Shown: positions 7,508-15,312 of the stretch, in pieces
Numbering within the stretch: position 1 is the stretch's first letter
How the letters are laid out: every line of letters starts with the position of its first letter
Source: Chitinophagaceae bacterium
Lineage (GTDB): Bacteria; Bacteroidota; Bacteroidia; Chitinophagales; Chitinophagaceae
NCBI GenBank assembly: GCA_020403425.1
Contig: JADBXR010000018.1
Coordinates: 124,001-188,000, forward strand
Length of the DNA stretch: 64,000 nucleotides
Direction of reading: 5' to 3'
Program-made: the position numbers and the translations under genes
Notes under the pieces: generated by a model
Databases searched by the model: none
Seen by the model: the letters and a program-made list of their open reading frames with translations, nothing else
What the model was told of the DNA's origin: nothing

Positions 7508-7795
7508 ATGTCAAATACCGAATGGTCTCTCTGGGAAGTATTCATCCGTAGCAAACAGGGGCTCGATCATAAACATGTGGGCAGCCTGCATGCAGCCGAT
7601 GCGCAGATGGCCATTGAAAATGCCAGGGACGTGTATACCCGAAGGATGGAGGGCGTAAGTATTTGGGTGGTAGAAAGCAAAAACATTCATGCCAGTAACC
7701 CGACCGAGGCAGGCGCTTTGTACGATCCTGCCAATGACAAGGCCTACCGTCACCCAACTTTCTACCATTTACCTGACGAACTGAAACATATGTAA
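7508..7795 (+). CDS. paaB: 1,2-phenylacetyl-CoA epoxidase subunit PaaB
   Basis: A 95-residue small subunit of the phenylacetyl-CoA epoxidase. The sequence WSLWEVFIRSKQGLDHKHVG and the following ALHAADAQMAIENARDVYTRR-like segment (here LHAADAQMAIENARDVYTRR) are diagnostic of PaaB, which bridges PaaAC heterodimers. Length is normal. It lies 274 bp after paaA, an unusually large gap for this operon, filled with inverted repeats, and 22 bp before paaC. Confidence 0.94.
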   Translation: MSNTEWSLWEVFIRSKQGLDHKHVGSLHAADAQMAIENARDVYTRRMEGVSIWVVESKNIHASNPTEAGALYDPANDKAYRHPTFYHLPDELKHM

Positions 7796-7817
7796 CCCAT
7801 TAAAGGGTAACACGATT

Positions 7818-8576
7818 ATGGACAAACAAGCATTGATCGATTACACACTTCAGCTTGCAGACAATGCACTGATCATCGGACATCGTAACAGCGAGTGGTG
7901 CGGACATGGACCTATCCTGGAACAGGACATAGCGATCTCGAATATCGCACTGGATTATATTGGACAGGCAAGGAACTTTTACCAATATGCAGCAGCACTC
8001 ATCGGAAACGGAGCCACAGAAGATTCACTGGCCTACCTGCGCGATGCCATCGATTTTAAGAACTGTCTGTTGACAGAACTTCCTAACGGAGACTGGGCAC
8101 AGACCATATTGCGCCAGTTCTTCTTCAGCGCTTATCAGTATTTCCTGTATCAGCAACTGCAACAAAGCACCGATCAGCAACTGGCGGCCATTGCAGAAAA
8201 AGCTTTCAAAGAAGTGACCTACCATCTCCGCTGGAGCAGCGAATGGGTGATCCGCCTGGGCGATGGTACTGAAGAAAGCAGGGAACGCATGTTACACGCA
8301 ATAGAGGAACTTTGGAGTTTTACCGGAGAACTGTTTGAAGCAACCACCTATGAACAACAGTCCGTGAATGACGGATATGGCGTGGCCTTTCAGGAGATCC
8401 AGCATAGCTGGATGAAAAAAGTGGGACTGGTATTCGAAGAAGCTACCCTACCCATACCTGCAGCAAACATATGGATGCAGTCAGGCGGCAAAAAAGGCAT
8501 ACACACAGAACACCTGGGATTCATACTGGCAGAAATGCAATTTTTACAGCGAGCCTATCCCGGAGCCGAGTGGTGA
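7818..8576 (+). CDS. paaC: 1,2-phenylacetyl-CoA epoxidase structural subunit PaaC
   Basis: A 252-residue helical protein related to PaaA but with a non-catalytic structural role; it pairs with PaaA to form the oxygenase. Segments such as LADNALIIGHRNSEWCGHGPILEQDIAISNIALDYIGQ (in parts) and the C-terminal GKKGIHTEHLGFILAEMQ match PaaC. Length is as in other PaaC. It lies in the paaABCD order, 22 bp after paaB and 30 bp before paaD. Confidence 0.94.
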   Translation: MDKQALIDYTLQLADNALIIGHRNSEWCGHGPILEQDIAISNIALDYIGQARNFYQYAAALIGNGATEDSLAYLRDAIDFKNCLLTELPNGDWAQTILRQFFFSAYQYFLYQQLQQSTDQQLAAIAEKAFKEVTYHLRWSSEWVIRLGDGTEESRERMLHAIEELWSFTGELFEATTYEQQSVNDGYGVAFQEIQHSWMKKVGLVFEEATLPIPAANIWMQSGGKKGIHTEHLGFILAEMQFLQRAYPGAEW

Positions 8577-8606
8577 TGCAAACCAGCTTCCGAAAGGAAA
8601 TCATAT

Positions 8607-9155
8607 ATGGAGATACCCAACCAACATAACAGCACGATCAAGACCCCTGAAGAGATAGAAAAAGAGGTATGGTCCCTATTGGAACTTGTCTCTGACCCCG
8701 AAGTGCCTGTATTATCCGTGATCGATCTGGGCGTTGTGCGAAAAGTACAGGCAATCACTGCACAGCCCCCGGAGAACTGGAAGATCGTTGTTTCCTATAC
8801 ACCCACCTATACAGGTTGTCCCGCAATGGATGTCATGAAGATGAACATGCGACTGGCACTGGTACAGGCTGGTTTCAGGGATGTTGATTTTACGCAGGTA
8901 CTGTCTCCCGCCTGGACAACCGACTGGATGACCCAAGCCGGCAAAGACAAACTCAAGGCCTATGGTATAGCACCACCACAGCACAAACAGATGGTCTGCA
9001 CACCGGACAGTTTTCAGCAGGAAGAGGCCATACCTTGTCCGCGTTGTAATTCCTACCACACCCGGCTGGTATCACAATTCGGAAGTACTGCTTGTAAGGC
9101 ATTGTATCAGTGTAATGATTGTAAGGAGCCATTCGATTATTTCAAGTGTCATTGA
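8607..9155 (+). CDS. paaD: Phenylacetyl-CoA epoxidase assembly protein PaaD
   Basis: A 182-residue protein with an N-terminal MIP18/DUF59-type fold (SDPEVPVLSVIDLGVVRKV, and YTPTYTGCPAMDVM with a Cys likely to bind metal). The C-terminal zinc-ribbon-like part has CPRC, a distant Cys and CNDC followed by a final Cys-His. PaaD is thought to help iron-sulfur or diiron maturation of the epoxidase. Length and order after paaC fit. The stop codon is followed directly by a repeat array. Confidence 0.92.
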   Translation: MEIPNQHNSTIKTPEEIEKEVWSLLELVSDPEVPVLSVIDLGVVRKVQAITAQPPENWKIVVSYTPTYTGCPAMDVMKMNMRLALVQAGFRDVDFTQVLSPAWTTDWMTQAGKDKLKAYGIAPPQHKQMVCTPDSFQQEEAIPCPRCNSYHTRLVSQFGSTACKALYQCNDCKEPFDYFKCH

Positions 9156-9340
9156 ATGACGGATTAACGGATGACGGATCAGCGGATTCCGGATCAAAAA
9201 GATCTGTGCGAGACCTCCGCCGCTCTGCTGCTCAGCGGTTGGATATACTTTCACCATCCGTTGATCCGAAAATCCAAGGAATTTCCGAATCGACAAATCC
9301 ACTAATCCGTTAATCCGCCAATCCCCTAATCAGTATCTTC
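9155..9340. repeat. GCGGATT / ATCCG word repeat array before paaG
   Basis: The left side carries GACGGATTAACGGATGACGG and CAGCGGATTCCGGATC. The centre resembles the 7361-7403 element (GCTCAGCGGTTGGATATAC). The right side carries reverse-complement words (CATCCGTTGATCCG, AATCCACTAATCCG, TTAATCCGCCAATC). The whole 186 bp is an imperfect inverted repeat. A -7-like TATCTTCG follows near 9331, so paaG may have its own promoter. Confidence 0.7.
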
Positions 9341-9357
9341 GTTAAAACCATACAGCC

Positions 9358-10134
9358 ATGTCCTCGATCCTGTTCACCATAGAAAACAACACCGCCACCA
9401 TCACGCTAAACCGCCCCGACAAACTCAACTCCTTTAACCGGGAAATGGCTTTGCTGCTACAAAACCGATTGGACGAATGCGCCTCTCTACCCGAGATCCG
9501 TTGTGTGTACCTTACCGGTTCGGGTAAAGGATTTTGTGCAGGACAAGACCTTGCCGAAGTAGTGGACCCTGATGGTCCCGGTATGCAAAAAATATTAAGT
9601 GAACACTATAATCCCATCATCAACCGTTTACGCAATATGCCCAAACCGGTCATAGCCGCGGTGAACGGAGTAGCTGCAGGAGCAGGGGCCAATATCGCTT
9701 TGGCCTGCGATGTAGTGGTGGCCACACAATCAGCTTCATTCATTCAGGCATTTTCAAAGATCGGTTTGATACCCGACAGCGGAGGTACGTTCCATCTGCC
9801 CAGGCTCATCGGTTTTCAGCGGGCAAGTGCATTGATGATGCTGGGCGACAAAGTATCGGCAGCAGATGCTTTACAGATGGGCATGTTGTACAAAGTATTC
9901 AGCGATGATTCCTTTGCGGAAGAAAGCAAAAAAATAGCTGCCACATTGGCCCAGATGCCTACCCGTGCATTGGCATATATCAAACATGCACTGAACCATT
10001 CCTTATCCTATAACCTGGAAGAGCAGTTATTGCTGGAAGACCGTTATCAGCAGAAAGCAGCTGCCACAGCAGATTTTGCGGAAGGGGTACAGGCTTTTCT
10101 GGAAAAACGTTCACCCAATTTCAAAGGAGAATAA
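9358..10134 (+). CDS. paaG: 2-(1,2-epoxy-1,2-dihydrophenyl)acetyl-CoA isomerase PaaG
   Basis: A 258-residue crotonase-fold enzyme that isomerises the ring epoxide to the oxepin-CoA. Features: ITLNRPDKLNSFN (N-terminal), oxyanion-hole segments GKGFCAGQDL and NGVAAGAGANIALACD, then FSKIGLIPDSGGTFHLPR and the C-terminal DFAEGVQAFLEKRSPNFKG. These match PaaG more closely than the hydratase PaaF (Asp in LIPDSGG). It overlaps or abuts paaI, which starts 2 bp after the stop. Confidence 0.9.
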   Translation: MSSILFTIENNTATITLNRPDKLNSFNREMALLLQNRLDECASLPEIRCVYLTGSGKGFCAGQDLAEVVDPDGPGMQKILSEHYNPIINRLRNMPKPVIAAVNGVAAGAGANIALACDVVVATQSASFIQAFSKIGLIPDSGGTFHLPRLIGFQRASALMMLGDKVSAADALQMGMLYKVFSDDSFAEESKKIAATLAQMPTRALAYIKHALNHSLSYNLEEQLLLEDRYQQKAAATADFAEGVQAFLEKRSPNFKGE

Positions 10135-10135
10135 C

Positions 10136-10570
10136 ATGAAACAGGAAGATGTATTGGCCCGGCAGGTGGTCGAACACATGATGTTACACGACAGGTTCTC
10201 ACAGTGGCTGGGCATACAGTTGCTGGAGATCAGGGAAGGATACAGCAAAATCCAGATGACCATCCGGGAGGAAATGGTGAATGGTTTTGGCATTGTGCAT
10301 GGCGGCATCGCTTTTTCGCTGGCCGATAGCGCATTCGCTTTTGCCTGCAACAACCGTAACAACCTTTCTGTGGCGCTCGACACTTCCATCAACTTCACCA
10401 AAGCCGTTCAGGTGGGTGATACACTTATGGCAGAAGCCACGGAGGTCCATAACGGCAAAAGCACCGGCCTATATCATATCACCATCACCAACCAGCAACA
10501 GGAGGTCGTAGCGATCTTCAAGGGAACTTGTTTCAGAATGAAGAAACCACTTATTCATCCAGAAGCCTAG
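10136..10570 (+). CDS. paaI: Hydroxyphenylacetyl-CoA thioesterase PaaI
   Basis: A 144-residue hotdog-fold thioesterase. The motif VNGFGIVHGGIAFSLADSAFAFACN contains the HGG turn and catalytic Asp of the PaaI family. It releases CoA from dead-end ring-hydroxylated phenylacetyl-CoA. I chose ATG 10136, directly after the paaG stop codon (10132-10134); the frame is open further upstream inside paaG but gives no family sequence. Four bases separate it from paaY. Confidence 0.92.
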   Translation: MKQEDVLARQVVEHMMLHDRFSQWLGIQLLEIREGYSKIQMTIREEMVNGFGIVHGGIAFSLADSAFAFACNNRNNLSVALDTSINFTKAVQVGDTLMAEATEVHNGKSTGLYHITITNQQQEVVAIFKGTCFRMKKPLIHPEA

Positions 10571-10573
10571 ATC

Positions 10574-11179
10574 ATGATCTACCAATTCAAAGAGTACATT
10601 CCCGTTGTTCATGAATCCTCCTTCATCCATCCTCAGGCTGCCGTTACCGGCAATGTGATCATTGGCAGGGATGTATACATCGGCCCCGGAGCAGCCATCC
10701 GCGGCGACTGGGGAGCTATCATCATCGAAGACGGCTGTAATGTGCAGGAGAACTGCACCATACATATGTTTCCCGGTGTTACCGTTATCCTGCAAGAAGG
10801 CGCGCATATCGGTCATGGCGCTGTGATACATGGCGCCGTTATCGGCAGGAATTGCCTGGTGGGTATGAACAGCGTCATCATGGACCATGTGGAACTGGGT
10901 GATGAATGTATCGTTGGCGCCTTGAGCCTGGTGAAAGCCGATGAGAAATTCGAAAGCCGCAGCCTGATCGTTGGTAATCCCGCCAAAAAGATCAAGGACG
11001 TGAGCGATGAAATGATCCGCTGGAAAACCGAGGGTACCCGGTTTTACCAGTCCTTACCCAAAGAGATGCAGACGTACCGGGAACCCGTGGAACCCCTGAG
11101 GGAAGTGCCCAAAAACCTACCGGAGCAGCAGAACAGTTACCGCACCTGGAATGAATTAAGAGAATCGCCCGGCAAATAA
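10574..11179 (+). CDS. paaY: Hexapeptide-repeat protein PaaY (gamma-carbonic anhydrase-like thioesterase)
   Basis: A 201-residue left-handed beta-helix protein made of hexapeptide repeats (IGRDVYIGPGAAIRGDWGAI, IGHGAVIHGAVIGRNCLVGM). Potential metal-ligand histidines lie in NCTIHMFPG, HIGHGAVIHG. PaaY is a thioesterase that protects the phenylacetate pathway from CoA-ester build-up; the gamma-carbonic anhydrase fold is shared. The C-terminal extension after NPAKKIKDVSDEMIRWKTEG is typical of PaaY. Last gene of the visible paa group. Confidence 0.88.
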   Translation: MIYQFKEYIPVVHESSFIHPQAAVTGNVIIGRDVYIGPGAAIRGDWGAIIIEDGCNVQENCTIHMFPGVTVILQEGAHIGHGAVIHGAVIGRNCLVGMNSVIMDHVELGDECIVGALSLVKADEKFESRSLIVGNPAKKIKDVSDEMIRWKTEGTRFYQSLPKEMQTYREPVEPLREVPKNLPEQQNSYRTWNELRESPGK

Positions 11180-11187
11180 CATTGGCG

Positions 11188-11195
11188 TACATTTG
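11188..11195 (+). promoter_or_regulatory. obg promoter -7 element TACATTTG
   Basis: An exact TAnnTTTG match 18 bp upstream of the GTG start of obg, in the 33-bp gap after paaY. Suggests that obg is transcribed independently of paa. Confidence 0.5.
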
Positions 11196-11212
11196 CAGCT
11201 AATCCTTTACAA

Positions 11213-12217
11213 GTGTCAGAAAGAAACAACTTCATTGATTATATCCGGATCTTTGCACGCAGCGGACATGGCGGTGCGGGCTCTACGCATTTCATGCGCA
11301 ACAAACTGACCGCTATGGGTGGTCCCGATGGTGGCGACGGCGGCCGCGGAGGCCATATCATCCTGCGTGGTAACAGCAACCTCTGGACCCTCTTACACCT
11401 GCGTTATTTCAAGAACGTATTGGCCGAGAATGGGGAGAACGGCAGCAAGAACAATTGTACCGGACGTGATGGAAAAGATATCATCATTGAAGTACCCCTG
11501 GGCACCGTGGCACGCAATGAAGAGACCGGTGAGAAAGAAGCAGAGATACTGGAAGACGGACAGGAAGTGATCTGGATGAGGGGCGGCCGCGGCGGACTCG
11601 GCAACAGCAACTTCGCCACACCCACCAACCAGGCCCCCGAACATTCGCAACCCGGCGAACCCGGTGTGGAAGGATGGAAGAACATAGAACTGAAAGTACT
11701 GGCCGATGTGGGACTGGTAGGTTTCCCCAACGCAGGTAAATCCACCCTGTTGTCAGTCATCACCGCCGCCAAACCCAAGATCGCCAACTATGCATTTACC
11801 ACACTAGTGCCACAGCTGGGCATGGTTGCCTATCGCGATAACCGATCCTTCTGCATCGCCGACCTTCCGGGTATCATTGAAGGGGCTGCCGAAGGCAAAG
11901 GACTGGGACACCGTTTTCTGCGGCATATTGAAAGAAACTCGGTACTGCTGTTCCTGATACCTGCAGACAGTGATGACCATAAAAAAGAATTCGAGATCCT
12001 GCGGCATGAGCTCGAAGTATACAACCCGGAAATGCTGCAAAAGGATTTCATCATCGCCATCAGTAAAAGCGATATGCTGGATGACGAACTGAAAGAAGCC
12101 ATCAGCAAAGAATTACCTGCCCATATTCCACACCTCTTCATATCTTCTGTTACCAACAAAGGACTGACAGAACTGAAAGACCTGCTCTGGCAAACACTGA
12201 ACAAACCGGCAGTATAA
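11213..12217 (+). CDS. obg: Obg family GTPase (ObgE/CgtA)
   Basis: A 334-residue ribosome-associated GTPase. The N-terminal glycine-rich Obg domain ([28 protein letters not shown]) spans about residues 6-160. The GTPase domain follows: P-loop GFPNAGKST (170-178), G3 [17 protein letters not shown]4 SKSD in place of NKxD. The start is GTG 11213, which gives the conserved [17 protein letters not shown]-terminus. It acts in late large-subunit assembly and stress control. The Ser in G4 is a common variant in this phylum as far as I recall. Confidence 0.96.
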   Translation: MSERNNFIDYIRIFARSGHGGAGSTHFMRNKLTAMGGPDGGDGGRGGHIILRGNSNLWTLLHLRYFKNVLAENGENGSKNNCTGRDGKDIIIEVPLGTVARNEETGEKEAEILEDGQEVIWMRGGRGGLGNSNFATPTNQAPEHSQPGEPGVEGWKNIELKVLADVGLVGFPNAGKSTLLSVITAAKPKIANYAFTTLVPQLGMVAYRDNRSFCIADLPGIIEGAAEGKGLGHRFLRHIERNSVLLFLIPADSDDHKKEFEILRHELEVYNPEMLQKDFIIAISKSDMLDDELKEAISKELPAHIPHLFISSVTNKGLTELKDLLWQTLNKPAV

Positions 12218-12238
12218 CCAGTACATTATTCAATGCAC

Positions 12239-12281
12239 GACTGCGTGATAAGATTTTGTGCTTACATCTTATCACGCAGTC
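12239..12281 (+). terminator. Perfect 16-bp inverted repeat after obg
   Basis: GACTGCGTGATAAGAT (12239-12254) and its exact reverse complement (12266-12281) flank an 11-nt loop, 22 bp after the obg stop. There is no T-tract on either side, so it may be a Rho-type or RNA-stabilising hairpin. Confidence 0.55.
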
Positions 12282-12590
12282 ATCACATGTACCATATAGC
12301 GTGTGATCTTATCATCGTAAACAAACGTTAGTTTATCAAATCAGTAACATTGTGTTAACATTACACTAAGGGTTACCTTTTACCTCCACCGGGTATTAAC
12401 TGGTATACACACGGGTTTTTGATGTACATCTATTGCTGAATTTGCCAATTCACTTCACCGTTACGGTAGCCCCTGTATTCTTCTGATTGCTTATTTCCCA
12501 TGTAAACTTCTTTTGTGAGCCATGCGGTACCATTGTGCCCATTACACAAACAGACATACTATTATTTCAAACTAAAAATGTAAGTACACC
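12282..12590. other. Non-coding stretch between obg and the secreted protein gene
   Basis: About 310 bp. It contains an imperfect palindrome TAAACAAACGTTAGTTTA (about 12319-12336) and, on the minus strand, a 35-codon ORF listed separately. The promoter of the downstream gene should lie within the last 60 bp; I see no exact TAnnTTTG. Otherwise nothing recognised. Confidence 0.4.
12450..12557 (-). CDS. Possible small ORF or gene remnant (35 aa)
   Basis: A minus-strand ORF starting MSVCVMGTMVPHGSQKKF and ending NQKNTGATVTVK. The composition looks protein-like, with alternating Thr/Val and charged residues as in a beta-strand, and a TGA bounds it upstream. It may be a C-terminal fragment of a lost surface protein or a tiny gene. 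No family recognised and no clear promoter; it is antisense to the leader of the next gene. Confidence 0.25.
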   Translation of the reverse strand: MSVCVMGTMVPHGSQKKFTWEISNQKNTGATVTVK

Positions 12591-12995
12591 ATGAAAAAAC
12601 AGTCAATCCAAACCATCGCAAAAAGATTTTTCTTAGGTAACCTGTTGGCCGCTACAGTATTCCTTTCTGCCAACGCTGCTACCATTAACCCCGCCAATGA
12701 CAAAGCAGAGATCAAGTACACCGGGGTTGATAAATACAACCAGTTATCTTTCAACGTAAAATACAGCAACCCTACCGGTAATACTTTTAACCTGACCGTC
12801 CTGGACGAGAACGGTGAGCTGCTTTTCAGAGGTTTTTATGGCGACAAACAATTTGACAAAACCTTCAAATTGCCAAAATCTGAAGTAAGCAAACTGACCT
12901 TCGTGATCGAAGACGGTAAAGATTCCTTCAAACAGAAGTTTGATGTGAACATCAAGACCCAGGTGATCGAAGACGTGGTAGTAAGCAAGAACTAA
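12591..12995 (+). CDS. Small secreted protein of unknown function
   Basis: A 134-residue protein with a signal peptide: basic start MKKQSIQTIAKRFF, hydrophobic core LGNLLAATVFLSA and cleavage near ANA-A (about residue 30). The mature part (about 105 residues) alternates polar and hydrophobic residues (LSFNVKYSNPTGNTFNLTVL, FVIEDGKDSFKQKFDVNI), consistent with a single beta-sandwich exported domain. Similar short exported proteins are common in Chitinophagaceae without assigned function. A strong terminator follows at 13020, so it is likely monocistronic. Not a recognised family. Confidence 0.75.
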   Translation: MKKQSIQTIAKRFFLGNLLAATVFLSANAATINPANDKAEIKYTGVDKYNQLSFNVKYSNPTGNTFNLTVLDENGELLFRGFYGDKQFDKTFKLPKSEVSKLTFVIEDGKDSFKQKFDVNIKTQVIEDVVVSKN

Positions 12996-13019
12996 TTAAG
13001 CTATTCACTACAACCATCC

Positions 13020-13060
13020 AGCCACAGTTATTGAGTATTCATTGACTGTGGCTTTTTTTT
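13020..13060 (+). terminator. Intrinsic terminator of secreted protein gene
   Basis: AGCCACAGT (13020-13028) pairs with ACTGTGGCT (13045-13053) and is followed by seven further T (through 13060). Confidence 0.85.
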
Positions 13061-13122
13061 GGCCAACCCAATGTTGAAAACTTATGGTGGGCCATTTCTG
13101 CCGAATCTGATAATTTCATGAG

Positions 13123-13323
13123 ATGCAACCCCAGCAATGTTTGTTCTGCGGCCATCTGGTGCAACTGGTGCACGTACACGGGCATTACCAATGTCCCGTA
13201 TGTTTTACCAATGCACTTCCCTGTTGCGATGGTGACAATTGCAGCACCAACCACTTATTACAGGAAACTCCCCAACAAAAAAGCCACCCTGTTATCACAC
13301 AGGATGGCTCTGATATGGTATGA
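13123..13323 (+). CDS. Small zinc-ribbon-like cysteine-rich protein (66 aa)
   Basis: A 66-residue ORF whose first 45 residues carry an ordered metal-binding pattern: CLFC, then VHVHGHYQCPVC, then CCDGDNC. Two CxxC knuckles about 20 residues apart plus a CC-x3-C cluster are hard to obtain by chance. The ATG at 13123 follows a -7-like TAATTTCA (13111-13118). The C-terminal 20 residues run through the typA terminator (13276-13309), an overlap typical of tightly convergent genes. I recall similar short proteins in Bacteroidota but no named function. Confidence 0.6.
   Translation: MQPQQCLFCGHLVQLVHVHGHYQCPVCFTNALPCCDGDNCSTNHLLQETPQQKSHPVITQDGSDMV
13276..13309 (-). terminator. Intrinsic terminator of typA
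   Basis: On the minus strand AGCCATCCTGT (13309-13299) pairs with ACAGGGTGGCT (13292-13282), one mismatch, followed by a run of T (13282-13276). It lies inside the 3' end of the convergent zinc-ribbon ORF. Confidence 0.8.
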
Positions 13324-13334
13324 ACAGTGGTGGA

Positions 13335-15152
13335 TTATCCGCCTACTGCCTCACTCTGCATGCTCTTACTGCTTTTCTTCCTTTCTTCTTCATTCAGGAT
13401 CACTTTACGCATACGAATGTTCTTGGGAGTGACCTCGATACATTCGTCCTGCTGTATGTATTCCATACACTCTTCCAGTGTGAACTGCAGTTTGGGTGTG
13501 ATGCGAACCGCATCGTCACTTCCGCTGGCACGGTGGTTGGTCAGCTTTTTCATTTCCACCGCGTTCACGTTCAGATCACCGGGTTTGATGTGTTCGGCAA
13601 TGACCTGACCCACATATACTTCTTCTCCCGGATCAACAAAGAAACTTCCCCGGTCCTGCAGCTTATCAATGGAATACGCAGTGGTGGTTCCGCCGAATTT
13701 GGCGATCAGTACACCATTATTTCTGCCAGGGATGGGTCCTTTCCATGGTTTGTAATCTATGAAACGGTGCGCCATCACAGCTTCACCCGCAGTATTGGTC
13801 AGCATCTGGGAACGTAGTCCGATCAATCCTCTGGAAGGGATCTCGAATTCCAGGTGCTGCATCTCGCCCTTACTTTCCATGACCTGCATCTCTCCTTTAC
13901 GCTGTGTAACCAGGTCGATCACTTTACCGCTGAATTCAGCAGGCACGTCCACCACCAGGTTCTCATAAGGTTCGTGCTTTTTACCATCAATGGTCTTCAC
14001 CAACACCTGCGGATTACCCACGGTCAACTCATACCCTTCGCGGCGCATGGTCTCGATCAGGATACCCAGGTGCAGGATACCACGCCCAAACACCAGGAAA
14101 CTATCCGCACTATCCGTATCTTCCACACGTAATGCCAGGTTCTTTTCGGTCTCCTTCATCAAACGGTCACGCAGGTGGCGTGAGGTTACGAACTTACCAT
14201 CCTTACCAAAGAAAGGTGAGTTGTTGATGCTGAAGGTCATACTCATGGTCGGCTCATCCACGCTGATCACCGGCAAACCCTCGGGGTTGTCGATATCTGC
14301 AATGGTATCTCCGATATTGAAGTCTTCCAGTCCTACCACCGCACACAGGTCACCGGCAATTACTTCCGTTACCCGGCGTTTACCCATTCCTTCAAACACA
14401 TACAGTTCCTTCACACGGCTTTTCTTGATAGAGCCATCTGCCTGTACCAGCGCAATAGGTTGGTTCTCCTTGATGGTTCCGCGGGTTACTTTACCGATGG
14501 CGATACGTCCCAGGAAAGAAGAGTAATCCAGCGAAGTGATCTGCATCTGCAGGAAACCTTCGTTCACTTTTGGTGGCGGTACATGTTTGATGATACCATC
14601 CATCAATGCCAGGATATTATCGGTAGGGGTCAGGCTGTCGTTGAACCAGCCATTCTTACCGCTGCCATAATAGGTAGGGAAGTCGAGCTGTTCTTCGGTA
14701 GCATCCAGATTAAAGAAGAGTTCAAATACGGCGTCATGCACTTCATCCGGACGGCAGTTGGGCTTATCAACCTTGTTGATCACCACAATGGGGTGCAGGT
14801 TCAGTTGTAAGGCTTTCTGCAATACGAAACGGGTCTGCGGCATGGGGCCTTCAAAAGCATCCACCAGCAGGATCACACCATCGGCCATCTTTAGCACTCG
14901 CTCTACCTCACCACCAAAATCACTGTGGCCGGGTGTATCAATCACATTAATCTTAACGTCGTTATAAGTTACGGCCGCATTTTTACTGAAGATGGTGATA
15001 CCACGCTCCCTTTCCAGGTCGTTGCTATCCATGATCAGTTCACCGGTCTCCTGGTTGTCCCTGAATACCTTGGTAGTTTGCAGGATCCTGTCTACCAGTG
15101 TTGTTTTGCCATGGTCTACGTGTGCGATAATGGCAATGTTTCTTATTTCCAT
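13335..15152 (-). CDS. typA: Translational GTPase TypA/BipA
   Basis: A 605-residue ribosome-binding GTPase of the elongation factor G superfamily. G1 is AHVDHGKTTLVD (about residues 10-21), the switch I region contains RERGITIFSKNAAV, G3 DTPGHSDFGGEV, G4 NKVDKPNCRP. EF-G-like domains III and V and the TypA-specific C-terminal domain (HMEFEIPSRGLIGLRSQMLT-type, here LEFEIPSRGLIGLRSQMLT) follow. It acts in 50S assembly at low temperature and under stress. Full length. It lacks the EF-G domain IV, as expected. Confidence 0.97.
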   Translation of the reverse strand: MEIRNIAIIAHVDHGKTTLVDRILQTTKVFRDNQETGELIMDSNDLERERGITIFSKNAAVTYNDVKINVIDTPGHSDFGGEVERVLKMADGVILLVDAFEGPMPQTRFVLQKALQLNLHPIVVINKVDKPNCRPDEVHDAVFELFFNLDATEEQLDFPTYYGSGKNGWFNDSLTPTDNILALMDGIIKHVPPPKVNEGFLQMQITSLDYSSFLGRIAIGKVTRGTIKENQPIALVQADGSIKKSRVKELYVFEGMGKRRVTEVIAGDLCAVVGLEDFNIGDTIADIDNPEGLPVISVDEPTMSMTFSINNSPFFGKDGKFVTSRHLRDRLMKETEKNLALRVEDTDSADSFLVFGRGILHLGILIETMRREGYELTVGNPQVLVKTIDGKKHEPYENLVVDVPAEFSGKVIDLVTQRKGEMQVMESKGEMQHLEFEIPSRGLIGLRSQMLTNTAGEAVMAHRFIDYKPWKGPIPGRNNGVLIAKFGGTTTAYSIDKLQDRGSFFVDPGEEVYVGQVIAEHIKPGDLNVNAVEMKKLTNHRASGSDDAVRITPKLQFTLEECMEYIQQDECIEVTPKNIRMRKVILNEEERKKSSKSMQSEAVGG

Positions 15153-15312
15153 GTAAAATTTTAAGGCTGCAAAGGTACAGCTTTACCACGGGAGGGCAAA
15201 GAGTTAGCAGAAACATAACACAACCTGCTGAAAAACAATGTTTTGGAACAGAATCGGGTAGTTTGGTACCACCCCCTACCGAAACCGGTGGTTTTCAGGC
15301 AGTTCCGGGTAT

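Noticed and set aside
13117-13432. Other plus-strand ORF overlapping the zinc-ribbon ORF and typA
   Set aside because: No family sense, opposite to the typA 3' end.
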